Shown one piece after another: positions 1-12,500 of a stretch of 64,000 nt of DNA; the stretch's first letter is position 1; each line of letters begins with the position of its first letter. Below the pieces are notes generated by a model that saw nothing but the letters and a program-made list of their open reading frames with translations, had not been told where the DNA came from and searched no databases. Source of the DNA: Cylindrotheca closterium (lineage: Eukaryota; Bacillariophyta; Bacillariophyceae; Bacillariales; Bacillariaceae); assembly GCA_933822405.4 (NCBI GenBank), contig CAKOGP040002425.1, positions 1 to 64,000 of the forward strand. Reading direction: 5' to 3'. The position numbers were made by a program, and so were the translations under genes.

Positions 1-822
1 GAAAGACGCGCCAGTCAACCAAACTTGTGTAAAAAATTGAAGACTATGCTATTCCCATCATTTTGTCCGAACGACACCCCCGAAAAGCTGACTCGGCGCG
101 TGTAGGTCCAGTTACAGGCCGCTCCTGCCAATCTCCGTCCCTATTTTACAAAAACAATCTACTGCCAATTTGAAATTTGCTTGTTTCATCTCGGGCACAA
201 CGTAGATTACGATACTTCTGTTCGTGCATTACGCTGCTACCGTACAGTATATACGGTATATATTGATATATGAGAATGAAGTTCATGGGAGGCACTTCCA
301 TCAATTTCGGATGGACGGCAAGACAGAACAATACTTGGTACATACAGTATATACCTGTACTAGTATAAAAACAACCCTACTACCTTTTACTCCTCTTGGT
401 TTGTCCGCCCCCCCCCCCCCCCATTTCCATTCAACTACAGTAGAGCAATGGCACTACTCCACCCAAGCAAAGACAAGAATTTGATAAACTGATACGGTAC
501 CCTGTGAAGTATGCTACACGTACTACCTCGTGAAGAATCTTATATATTGTATATTACTGCTCAGGAAAAGTGTTTCGGGAGGGCGGGTCACACGAAGTCT
601 ACTCAGTAAGTGATTTTTGGCATGATGGGCGGGTTGACATACTACAGTATAGTACTGGCACCAGGTACTGTATAAAATATATTACGTTCACCTGGGCGGG
701 TCAGACGTCAGACGTGCACAAGATTTCGTATTGCGATATCCAAAATAAACTCAACGCACAACAAAAGTAGAAACAAATCAAAAACAGGCAGACGGGCGAA
801 AAAAACATCATTAAAAAGTGAA
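1..822. other. intergenic, no gene seen
   Basis: I find no convincing coding region here; open frames are short and overlap one another. It holds a 16-nt C homopolymer at 407-422 and several TAC(A/G/C)GTA-type palindromic words, for example near 344-352 and 494-500. The right end is presumably the promoter and 5' UTR of the epimerase-like gene. Confidence 0.6.
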
Positions 823-2027
<1,205 letters not shown>

Positions 2028-2556
2028 ATAAAATGGTGCTCAGGGGGCGGTATAAACGAGGAAGAAAGACCACAAGGAAACTGTTTGGACAATCGTGGAT
2101 GATCCAATTTCATAGCAGGCGACGAAGTCAGAAAATATAGTAGTACTGTAAATTAGAAACTGTATCCTCCAATTGTCTATTGATGCGAGTCGGCTACAGT
2201 AGTAGGCCAGGAGGTAAGGTAGTACTAAAGTATGATGGTATGATTGTGTGTCTCATCTACATAATAGGTAGACTTCACAATACCATCACTCTGAACTCGA
2301 AACGACCTTTTTCGGTCGAATGAATCATCACCCATCTACGCGGGAATGGAATCAATGAATCAATGAATCAATCACAAACTTTAGCGGGAAACGTCCATCC
2401 GTTGACCGCAAAGAACAAAAGTGGTGTCAATACCAAGATCAAAATCAGAAATTCTCATGCTATACTCATCGCGTACTTATTCTACTACTGCGCATGCCAA
2501 TGGAAGTATAGACCATCGACGATTCGTTCATTCTAATTCACAAGAACCAACAAGAG
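2028..2556. other. intergenic, no gene seen
   Basis: It separates two genes on the same strand. It contains a short run of AATCAATG units (about 2350-2372) and TACAGTA/TACTGTA words, and no coding potential that I recognise. Confidence 0.6.
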
Positions 2557-3297
2557 ATGTTTGATGGATGCATGATTGTTGCTAGCGACAGTGAGGATCG
2601 GCAGTTTGCAGCCTCCAAGTCACTCCTGGTCCTACAGAAACGTCAACGAAAGATACGAAAGGATGATGCGGCAGTCGCTTCCTTCTTTACGAACCATGTT
2701 GACGATCCATTTGCCTTGCGGGTATTAGAACTGCTGCTGGATCATTCGCTGAACGATGATGATTGTTGTCATGATGATTCTTCTTCTTCTCCTACTACTA
2801 CTAGTACGAGTACTACTGCTTCTTCTTCCGATTGCATCATCGTCAAGACCAGCAATCATGTCAGAACAACACAGAGGTTACAATTACTGAAACAAGAGAG
2901 AGTTGAAGAAAATTTTCATCGTAGGAACAAACAAGGTGGATTGCATCTACAAGCAATCCAGGAAGATGAGGAGGATGCTGAAGATGACCACCATGCTCCT
3001 TATCAGGAAGTAGATGGTATTGATGAGGATTCGGAACCTACTATGGCGAATCATCCCCTTGATATCACAGAAATAACAGACAGTGAAAGGGAGGAATCAG
3101 TATTTCGTTTACAAGAGAAGAATGTGCCGGATGACAACCATTTTAAATCGAAAAGAAGAAGAAAAAGCAAGTTTGTCGAGATCACCATCGAGTCGATTAC
3201 TCGGAATGTGAAACAGTTGCTTCCGTCGGGCAAAGAAAACATAATGATTGAAGATACAGCAACCACCTTAAATCGACAAATTAGAGTGACAGGCTAA
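2557..3297 (+). CDS. hypothetical acidic, Ser/Thr-rich protein
   Basis: A 246-residue open frame from an ATG at 2557, with no family recognised. The N-terminal 70 residues are mixed-charge and may be helical (SKSLLVLQKRQRKIRKDDAA). A low-complexity Ser/Thr run (about 80-95) follows, then acidic patches (EDEEDAEDDHH near 130). The C-terminus carries a basic cluster, KSKRRRKSK (about 195-203), that could act as a nuclear localisation signal. Codon usage resembles the neighbouring genes and the frame is open throughout, so a real gene is likely. Function is unknown. Confidence 0.6.
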   Translation: MFDGCMIVASDSEDRQFAASKSLLVLQKRQRKIRKDDAAVASFFTNHVDDPFALRVLELLLDHSLNDDDCCHDDSSSSPTTTSTSTTASSSDCIIVKTSNHVRTTQRLQLLKQERVEENFHRRNKQGGLHLQAIQEDEEDAEDDHHAPYQEVDGIDEDSEPTMANHPLDITEITDSEREESVFRLQEKNVPDDNHFKSKRRRKSKFVEITIESITRNVKQLLPSGKENIMIEDTATTLNRQIRVTG

Positions 3298-3553
3298 AAC
3301 ATAGAAGTTTGCCTGTGGAACTCAACCATCAAGAATCGACCATCTCATTAGAGTGATTACACCGCGAAGGCTTTTGAAGAATTGAAGTCATTCTGCCGGA
3401 AGCGTGAATTATGAAAGAGTGCTGTGAACGATAACAGTTTTGTATATGCTATACAGTAGCATAATTGTATTTTTGAAAATAAGAAATAGTAGCCTACTAT
3501 TTCTAATCCATCATGATAGTCTAACATAATAACAATATACCATCATCCCATGA

Positions 3554-4793
3554 TTAAGTCTCAATCTGAATGCCATCACCATTCCCTTCGAATTGCAAAA
3601 AGGTCTGGAGCGAGACTCGAGTGGTTGGTTGCGTAAAACCTACAGCTGCATGAGGGCGTTGGACGCATAGCAAAACCAAATCGCCCGGTTGGACGACAAT
3701 GCGTTGAGGAGGTCCCAAGGCATTCCTCAGCTTGACTTGGCCTTCGGCCGATTGTGAAGTCAGTTCGGACAAGGTATGGGCATTCTATTGGATTTGGATT
3801 GATGAAGGTGGGTTAGTGCGGTGTATGGTAAACAATAAAATGTATGTATTGAATGCCATAATGAAAGATATCATGAATGTGCGCATTTGATGATCTCCAT
3901 GATTGCACACCTCACATTATAATACGGCCAATTCAAACAAAAAAACTTACTCGATACCAATCCCATTTCGATCGAATGTCCAATGGCCAAATGTCCAAAA
4001 CCGGTGCTTCATTTTCGCCATCCTCTTGGTGATTCGGTAGTTGCAGATAGATGTTGGCGCTAAAGGTTCCTCTATTGACATTGAGTGGGCCCAATTCGTC
4101 CACATGGATCAATCCCTTCTTCCATCTTGTGGGACCCATCATGATGCGAGGCAATCCACCGCCCATGGCATGTTGGTTTTGATACTTGGAAAGGTTGGCA
4201 CCAGCGGGCCAAACTTCATCCAGTTCTAGTCGCAACTGATCCAATGGCCAAATGGAATCCGCCAACAACAACAGCTTGCCTTTGCCTTGTTGTTGTTCCT
4301 TTCGCCTCCTTCGATTTTGAAATTCCACAGGTACGTATTTCAGATAATCATCAATGGCATTTTGGGATACCGCCATGTTCCACGGCATGTGAGCACCCAA
4401 GGTAAAGACGTCGGAGGATTCCAATCCACGGGCCGTGCTGATCTTCCAGTTTTTTCTTCCGCCGCTTGTTCCATCATCGTCGTGTGAAGAGGAGGAGGAG
4501 TCGCTATTATCGGATTGGGCTTCCAACGCCAATGCCTGACCCAATCTAATGGCCGAAGCACGGGGATAAAAAGATGGGACGTGAAGGGCGACAATCTTGT
4601 GCTCAAATAAGTCTTTCAAATCTTGGGCTTGCAATTTGGATCGTTGGACCACCAATGAAGGCGCTACCGGTACTGATGAAGTCGGCTCTGACGGAGTGTA
4701 TCTTTGGAGCATGGGCAATCCACCATGATTGGCTTCCAACCAAGCAAAGAATTGACGAGTTGCCACAGCTGTGGTGCGATTGGGTGATCTCAT
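3554..4793 (-). CDS. 2-oxoglutarate/Fe(II)-dependent oxygenase-like protein, two exons
   Basis: Two minus-strand frames join across an intron at 3785-3950 (donor GTAAGT, acceptor TAG). The exons are 3951-4793 and 3554-3784, the join is in phase 0, and the product is about 357 residues. An HVDE segment (about residue 229) gives the HxD iron ligands. Exon 2 supplies the distal His (RPHAAVGF, about 326) and an Arg in TTRVSLQTF that could bind 2-oxoglutarate, so splicing is needed to complete the active-site triad. The start is the ATG at 4793; the frame opens slightly upstream without another ATG, so an extra 5' exon is possible. Substrate is unknown; the fold resembles prolyl-hydroxylase-type dioxygenases. 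Confidence 0.7.
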
Positions 4794-5984
4794 ATATTTC
4801 AATAGGAATTTACTGTAGCACTATACAGTAGTTGTATTAATAGATGGAAGCTATTATATATGAAGGTATACCGTACTATGCGGTACGCGTCTATCGAGTG
4901 GATGAATGAATGAAAATCAATGAATCATCATATAGACCTCAATCCGGTGTATATATACACGTGTTCTGCGTAGTGAGTCGAATGAGTCAAACTATACGAA
5001 CGGAACCAAATAAATGAACCTAAATACCGTACCTTGCATCATACAGTGGTACTCATTTGGTCCGGTACATCAAAGAATAATCGGCATTGTGGCATTATTT
5101 GAGACCAAGATGCAAGCTTCCAGTTCTGAAGAAACTACCTATGGATGAATACAGCATAATCATTTTTTTAATTGGTACAATACGGTACTAGTGACCACGG
5201 GGCGGGGTGTCAAGAAGAAGAAGAAGAATGAATCACCAAGACCAATTTCTCATCCAAGTGCTGGCCGGCCGAGATCTTCTCTGCTCACGTTTTGGACAGG
5301 GAACGCAGCTTAACGCCGTGCTTGTGGCCTTCCTTTTAAGGAGTACCTATTGGAAGTATATACTGTACTACAAATTGTTGAAAATGTATCTTGTGATATT
5401 TGGAGAATGGAGAACTCAACAGATGGACAACAGAGTAATAGGATAAATCATCAAGCGGGTCCACGAGAATAAGCGGGTCCATGAGATAAGCGGGGACAGG
5501 CAAAGAGGCACTAAAGAAAGCAATTGCATAGGATTGAATAATGACTGACAATCCTGTAGGGGGTATCGATAAGAGGAAAGCACATTATCAATACATATGG
5601 AGAAGTGAGCTGAATGCAGCCATAGCAACAGATGACTGAAGAGCAAGACTTCTAGAAAGTAAAGTAATGTGCAATATATTACTATAGCGCACACTCAATT
5701 GTAAGAAAGATAGATTATACCTACTCTAGGGATATTCCAACAAATATTGTTCCATCCTTTTTTTTGGTTCTAATGGATGGCAAGTCCACCGCACTGACTC
5801 CATCCACAAAGGTGCTCACTTCATCGCATAAAACAAGCAAAGCGAGAAATGGCACAGAGATTCTTGGGGGTCTCAGATCAGCACTTTTACAGCGTGAGCA
5901 TGATGATTTTGTGTGAAAGCTACATTATTAAGCAGAATTCGGACGAAGCGGATGCTGGTCTCCAATTTGAAGCGACAATACCGA
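4794..5984. other. intergenic, no gene seen
   Basis: About 1.2 kb rich in AT and in short palindromes (TACCGTAC, GCGGTACGC near 4870-4890). A short tandem of an AGCGGGTCCAYGAGA-type unit occurs at about 5453-5487. Several frames of 60-90 codons overlap each other and none looks like a real gene. Confidence 0.55.
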
Positions 5985-6475
5985 TCAAGCAAAAAGCTTC
6001 AGAAAAGGCCATCGGCTAGTACTCAACGAGAGTAATATGATACCAGTCCGAAAGAAACGACGAGGAAAATAATCAACTTTAGCCAGAAGGTGGCAGCTCG
6101 CAAATGCGTGATCTCCAATAGATTCTACCTCGTTACAAAGCTTGATTTCCAAAAAAACTTTTTTACAAAAATGAAAAGCTTTCATTCCAATCTTGGTCAA
6201 GCTTTTGGGTAGTAGTAGTAGTGTCACTTCCAACAAAAACTCACCATTTCGGTACATACAAATCAGGCAAATTCTGAATATTTGTTGGAACTTTTTCTCC
6301 CTCGTTGCCTTGAAATTGGTGTGTACTGAGTTGCCTCAATTGAGATTTCTGGGTTGCATACCATAGGGTCAAATTTGTGGTAATATACTACTGTTGAAAG
6401 TACTGCGGGTTTGAAAATCGCCGGGAAATGACCTGAACGGTCGATGTACGGACAAAAACCGAGTCTCCGGAACAT
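5985..6475 (-). pseudogene. remnant of BspA-type leucine-rich repeat (LRR_5) gene
   Basis: The minus strand at about 6060-6230 encodes two consecutive BspA-type repeats, recognisable as SLTKIGMKAFHFCKK and EVESIGDHAFASCHLLAKV. These match the family pattern (hydrophobic-x-x-IG-x-x-AF-x-x-C). The frame is only about 90 codons and ends in unrelated sequence, and an adjacent frame upstream (6263-6475) is shifted. Intact members usually have many such repeats, so this reads as a decayed fragment. A small intact gene is the alternative but unlikely. Confidence 0.45.
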
Positions 6476-6750
6476 CTTTACTTATGACACCGGAATACAG
6501 TTCGTTTCGCAAGTCACAGTGGCCAAAGGTTCACGTTGCCCCGATCTAGCTTTGGTGTAGAAAATGTACCAGAGTCCACGAACCAGAATCGATATATTCG
6601 ACTACTTGGAAAAGACTTGCGTGAAGTGGAAAAAATTCTGTGCATTATATTGTCTCACAAAATAAACATCGATCCTTCATTGCGATCTAAACCCCATACA
6701 GTACAAAACTACTAAGGGACAAATTTTCCATCCATTCCTTTCTATAAACA

Positions 6751-7473
6751 ATGAAGTATTCCTCCAGCATCCTTTTGCTGACCTCGACCCTTTTTATGCC
6801 CAGTGCCCAAGCAGCACAAGTGGACTGTCTCGATGAGATGCGTTACAACTTGGAGAGCATGTGCCGCAACGAATGCTCCAAGCTCAATTCAGCCGCCTTT
6901 TCGGTTTCTTACGCCGAGGACGACAATTCGTGCCGTTGTTTCCCAAAGACCGAAGGGCAGCAGTACAGTGACAATGGCGATCGCAAGGCTCAATTGACTT
7001 GCTATTCGATGACTGAACCCAAGACCAGAGTGCTTGGTTATGGTGACTGCACTCTTGCTGGGGGCAGTGCGCTTGCAGGGTCTTCTCATTTGGTATTGAA
7101 GCAATGCGCAAAGCAAGAAGAAACCTCAAAAGAAGAGCAAGATCATTGCCTCGATGAAATGCGCTACAATTTGGAGAGCATGTGCCGCAGCGAGTGCACA
7201 AAGCACGATTCCGTGGCCTTTTCGGTTTCTTATGCCGAGGATGATGACTCGTGCCGCTGTTATCCAAAGATTCCAGGGTTCGAAGGAACCTACACTGGTT
7301 CTCACGATAATACGACACGATTGACCTGCTATTCGATGGAAGGAAAGAAGACTAAGGTTCTCGACTACGGAGACTGCACCATGGACGGTGTCGTTGGTGA
7401 TTTTGTCAAAAAGTATACTTTGAAGAGATGCCCAGTCAGTGGCGATCGTCTTCGTCGCCGTGTCTTGGCCTAA
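6751..7473 (+). CDS. secreted protein with two tandem 8-cysteine repeats
   Basis: A 240-residue protein. Residues 1-22 form a signal peptide ending AQAAQ, so it is secreted or enters the endomembrane system. Two homologous units of about 100 residues follow, each starting CLDEMRYNLESMC. Unit 1 has cysteines at 26, 38, 42, 61, 63, 84, 100 and 119 (C-x11-C-x3-C-x18-C-x-C-x20-C-x15-C-x18-C), and unit 2 repeats the order, which suggests four disulfides per unit. An Arg-rich tail (RLRRRVLA) ends the protein. I recognise no named family. An extracellular or cell-wall role is inferred only from the signal peptide and the cysteines. Confidence 0.8.
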   Translation: MKYSSSILLLTSTLFMPSAQAAQVDCLDEMRYNLESMCRNECSKLNSAAFSVSYAEDDNSCRCFPKTEGQQYSDNGDRKAQLTCYSMTEPKTRVLGYGDCTLAGGSALAGSSHLVLKQCAKQEETSKEEQDHCLDEMRYNLESMCRSECTKHDSVAFSVSYAEDDDSCRCYPKIPGFEGTYTGSHDNTTRLTCYSMEGKKTKVLDYGDCTMDGVVGDFVKKYTLKRCPVSGDRLRRRVLA

Positions 7474-7749
7474 TTTTGATACACTCCAAAGAAGCAGCAA
7501 CACAAGCTAGCTTGGACGGATTCCCAATGAAAGAGTGATGGTGGTTGTTATCTTTTGGTCCTCAACCTTTGCATACTCCAATGAAATAATGTACAATAGA
7601 ATGAATCGATTTCAAGTTGAACGTCTACACGATTTTCGTGTCTTAAGTTTTCTGTAGCTGTTGTTGTATTATGGTTGCTCCAGATATTCAAGTAGCAATA
7701 TAATTCGAATGCTGATCGGAATCCAACATAAACACGATGCGTGCCGTTA

Positions 7750-8769
7750 TCATTGCCAATCTTGACTTTGATTATCATCACTTCGTTTGGACCCGTCTGA
7801 CTCCAAATTGTCCTCTTGTCCATTCTGTCTCCTCTTGTGTTCCATCCTAAGCAATGACGATTCCTCCTCCAATCGAATGGAATCGGCAATCGCCTGTTTC
7901 ACCCACGCCGATCGCTTTTCCGTATGCGAAGGAGGTGGCAGTCGTTTGGATGCCCATGATTTCAAGTCTTGATTATGTTCTAGCACCATGGTATTGACCA
8001 CCATGGTTTCCAATAACACATAGTGCCACGGACATAAATCCACCAACGCCAAACATATTTGGTGCGAGTCGGCAAAGCGCCCTTGCAAGGTGTACAACTT
8101 GGAAAGTCGGACAAAGGGTTCCAAAAAAGTGGGATCCTTGGCCACTAAACCCAACAGGACCAGTTCCGCCTTGGCCCAATCTTCTGGCGAGCCCTTGCCA
8201 ATGCAAGCCTCCGCAACGTGAAGTTGTGCCTCCACTTCTGGACCTCGTTCGGAAAACCATAGCCGACGCAGTTTGGCTACAGCAGCATCTCCTTTTAAGA
8301 GCTCATAGAGTAATTCTCGCTCTTGTTTGCGGAATGAAGCTTCCTCTTTTTCGGATATCATATGGGAGGCACCGGTGTTCGGTTCTGGCAATGGAACGAC
8401 GGCTCCTGCTGCGACGTCTTCTTTCGAGTCAGAGTCATTCTTTGTGCTACTATGATCCCCTTGGGAGCTCATTGGTGACTGCTGCCTTATTAATGAGATT
8501 CTATCTTTGATTTCTTGATCCACATCAAAGTCATTTTCAAGTTTGATGTCGTCATTATTAGCACCATTAACATCATCATTAACATCATCATCCTCAGATT
8601 CCTTCGAATTTGCGTTGTCGTCGTTGCGCTGCTCCTGATTCAAGGGGAAGACTGATGCTCTTTGATTTTTTGCGATTTGAGGGTATCGAGCAAGTGAGAA
8701 GGAACTGACAGAATTGTAGTGAATGAACATCAGCACTGGGACCAATGCCCGAAACTTGTTCATGATCAT
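7750..8769 (-). CDS. TPR-like protein with N-terminal targeting sequence
   Basis: A 339-residue protein from the ATG at 8769. Residues 1-25 are hydrophobic and end VSSF, resembling the diatom plastid presequence motif with Phe at +1 (ASAFAP-type), so plastid import is possible but a plain signal peptide cannot be excluded. A disordered acidic stretch with Asn/Asp runs follows (about 45-95). Residues about 145-260 form helical pairs with TPR-like spacing (AQLHVAEACIGKG..., FVRLSKLYTLQGRFADSHQI). The C-terminal 50 residues are charged. Its start faces the receptor gene at 9503 across a shared 733-bp interval. Function is unknown. Confidence 0.7.
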   Translation of the reverse strand: MIMNKFRALVPVLMFIHYNSVSSFSLARYPQIAKNQRASVFPLNQEQRNDDNANSKESEDDDVNDDVNGANNDDIKLENDFDVDQEIKDRISLIRQQSPMSSQGDHSSTKNDSDSKEDVAAGAVVPLPEPNTGASHMISEKEEASFRKQERELLYELLKGDAAVAKLRRLWFSERGPEVEAQLHVAEACIGKGSPEDWAKAELVLLGLVAKDPTFLEPFVRLSKLYTLQGRFADSHQICLALVDLCPWHYVLLETMVVNTMVLEHNQDLKSWASKRLPPPSHTEKRSAWVKQAIADSIRLEEESSLLRMEHKRRQNGQEDNLESDGSKRSDDNQSQDWQ

Positions 8770-9502
8770 GATCTTTGAAGGAGCAGGTACGATGATCGGA
8801 TAGTCAATAATGATAGAAATACGCCTCTTACTTCTTTCTCTCTATTCCTGACAGACAAACGATCAACTGCTTCTATTGACACATTGACAATATCAATCTG
8901 CTGTGCTGAAGGTATTGGACGGAGGAAGATGCTAGGATGCAATCTACCGTATAATATATATTCAATATCTGTATGGGAAATTATATTGTGATGTACTGTA
9001 TACGTCACTTTTGTGTGTCAAAGGAATCAATCAATAATCCTGATCCAGTCTGACGAAAAGGCTCGATCGTGACTGAAAGAGAATGATGACTCATGGCAGT
9101 CATAAATGCTCCCACGGCGAGAACGAAAGATACTTAAATGACCTCCCCCCATGTACCACCAGCCTCCTACTCCCTTTTGGTAGGTCATCGTACGCCGGAA
9201 ACTTAAGTCTGGGATTTGATTCTTCTGGCGTTGAGCGAGCGTCAAGCAACCAAAGTGTCCGCGTACTAACTATACTGTATTGTGGCTGTTGTTTCATGCA
9301 GACCAACAGATACTATAAGCGTTTGGAATATAAGCAATCGCCGGCTATCCTAGAGTGATATCCATTATCTTTGCATTGAAGATTCTGCTGAGAGGAAGAG
9401 GAAGAATATTTTCTGAACCTTTTAAAAAATCAAGAGTCATTGCCTGAAGAAATTCTCATCCGTGCCTGAAAATCTTCCAATCTTGCAAAGCATTGCCCAA
9501 AT
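8770..9502. other. divergent promoter interval
   Basis: It lies between a minus-strand start at 8769 and a plus-strand start at 9503, so it should hold both promoters. I see AT-rich stretches (about 8950-8985) and TACTGTATACG near 8995, but no defined regulatory site and no gene. Confidence 0.5.
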
Positions 9503-12500
9503 ATGAGAAGACCAACTTCATCTTCTCATCGTTGCCTCAGCAGTCTCTTTCCGGTTCTGTTGCTGTTGTCATTTTCCTTCACGGATGCCAACGCACGACA
9601 GTTCAATCAGGTGCAACTTCGAGTCTACGAAAAGATTGATCGTTTCTTGGCCTCTGCAGTCGATACCTTGGCGGTATTTGCGGACTTTTACGATCTAGGA
9701 GGGTTTGAGAATGAATTGCAAGCGGCAGATCGTGCCCAGTCGCGTCGTTACATGTATTCACTCATTGCTGCCTTGCAAGATACGGGCCTGAAGCCCTTTT
9801 ATGGGTTGGAAGACGGAACCCTCGTGGGATATTGGCATGGATCACAAAATCAAGTGCCCATTTTGACCTACCGAGAACCTGGTAATAGTGGATACGAGGT
9901 TACCGACAACATTACTACAGCTGCTACTGCGGATGGCCTGTTGAAGTACTATAATGTTTGTTTGAATGCCACCAATGGACAGAACTCGACATGTGCCATT
10001 ACACCAGACAGACCCTTGTATACATCTTGCAACAATGAGTGTGCACTAGTTCCTTGTGAGGGTGATGGTGCAGTCTTGTGTCCCGACTATGACATCTTGG
10101 AATTATCAGAGGGCGAAAACTTTGGATACGTTCCAACCACAATGAACTGTATTAATGAAGATGGGGAATTTTCACAAACCCCCGGAGAAATCTTGGTGGA
10201 ATCTCCGAGCGGAGTGATTCCGGATGGAGACTGTACCTTTATGGATGGAACCTTGGTCAGTCGCGAATTGGAAGGTCCGTTTGCCGCCTGTGGTCCGACA
10301 GAAGAAGGAGGAAATGGCACAACTACAACTGACAACAAGGTTTGCTCGACTGCCTTTATTGGGGCCAACGATTACATCAACTATGATCCAAGATGGCGTG
10401 GATGGTACATTGACTGCAAAAAGGCCCTAGTCCCACAATTCTCGGATCCTTATATTTTCTTCAACTTTGGAGCCATTGGTATCACCTACACTCATCCAAT
10501 TTTCCGCACCGTCGATGGTTCAGAAGATGGCCAAAAGGTCTTTCATGGAGTCCTAGCGGCGGATATGGAACTTTCGGATGTGACAAACTTTTTGGAAACC
10601 ACCTTTATCGATACCAACTACACCGTTGCCGTGTATGAGTACGAAGAACCCTACTACATCATTGCCACCTCGACCAATGGTGCTGCCATGGGAAGTGTCC
10701 TGGTGGATGACCCATTGGTACGGTGCCCAGCCGGAGAAGAAGAATCCAGTACCTGCGAGGAAGGGCGAATGACCATTGAGAATTTCGAAGGAACCATCCC
10801 CGACATGATTCTACGAAAGGCGCATCATGCCTTGCTCGAGCTGGAGGGTGACGAAATTGCGAAAGCTGTTCAAGAGGATGACGGCGATGCTGCGTCAACT
10901 TCCTACGTTGCGACAAGTCTTACGTACGAATTACCTGGAGCCAACTTGAAGTGGCGGATTGTGGTTACTACTCCAGTGGAGGAGAATCCGGACGATTTCA
11001 TTGAGGAGGACGATGGATTGTACGCCGTATTGGCTGCAGTTGGCAGCGTGGGATGCATCATTTGCTTTCTCCTCTTTTTGGCATTCTACCGAAGGAAGAA
11101 TGAAAAAGCGGTTCAATTTGCCGATTTATATTTCACGTCCGCCTTTATCTTGGGTGCTGCGGTCATTAACCTGGCAGTTTTCGCTTATTTGGGAAAACCA
11201 ACCGATCAGATTTGTTTGACTCGACTTTGGGTCTTTTTTATGCTGACTGTATTCATATTGTCACCCCTCTTTATCAAGGCCTACCGTATCTATCGCCTGT
11301 TGGGTCGACCAGTGGCAAAAGCAATGAATGCCAAGATCAATAATCGTGAAGCTTGGATGCGGACAATTCCAATGATTTTGATCCAGGCCCTCATCTTACT
11401 GATCGTTACAGTTATAGACCCACCAAAGGTCAAGGCAATAGTGGATTTGGACGATTTGAATCCCCAGAAGAGCATTCGCTGCGACACGGAGACATATCTG
11501 TTTGCTATCTTGCAGGGAACCTACGATATCCTTCTGCTTGTCGTTGGTTGCACATTGGCATACTTGACTCGGAACATTGATCCACGCTTTGGTGACGCAA
11601 AGGCACTCTTCTTTGCCATCTACAATATTGCGTTTACGACGCTGATGCTAGCGCTGATCATTGTCTTCGTTGACATTACAGAGTCGGGACAAGTATCCCT
11701 TCAATTCATTGGTGTCTTTTGGGCGACCGTCTTCAGTTCCGCTGCCTTTGTCATCCCCCGTTTGATGGCAGCTAAAAACGAGAGGAAGCTAAGCCAAAAA
11801 AGACAGAAACGACTGCTCAATAAGTATGAGTCTCAACGCAAAAGTCGGGGCGATTCCTCTGTCGGTGGATTTAATGCTGACGATGATGCTCTTCATGAGA
11901 CGGAAGACGCGATCAAAATATTGGTCTGTACTGCAAACATGGGTACGTCTATCTTCCTTGCATCGTCTTTCTTTCTTTAATTTTTGACATTGCATCTAAA
12001 TCATCTATTCTTTTCCAATCTGATCAGGTAATGCTCCGCCTACTGAGGAATCAATGAAAGCTTGGATTCCTGAGTTAGGTTCATCCTACGAAGTAACGCC
12101 GTTTGAGGAAAGTCTGGTCGTGAAGGATCATTTCGATCTAATCGTCATTGGAATGCAAGAAGCAACTTGGGGATCCAAAAAGCAAAGGAAGCGAGAGCAA
12201 GCCCAGGCGGAAGGCGCAGATCAGGTTTCAATTGCGACTGGTCTTGCTTCGCAACCGTCCATAAAGGGCGATGTTGTTTTGGATGACGATGAAATCAGCT
12301 TGGAAGAAGCTCAAGCTAAAGAAGACAACTACCTCGCTGCAATTGAAGGTGCTGATACCGTCCTTCTACGAAAGATGATCAAAGAGATTCTTGGAGGAGA
12401 ATATACCAACATCGCGTCGGAACAAAGAGGACAAATGCGGCAGTTAGTCTGGGCAAGATCATCTATAGCACCATACATAAAGAACGTGAAAATCAGTGGA

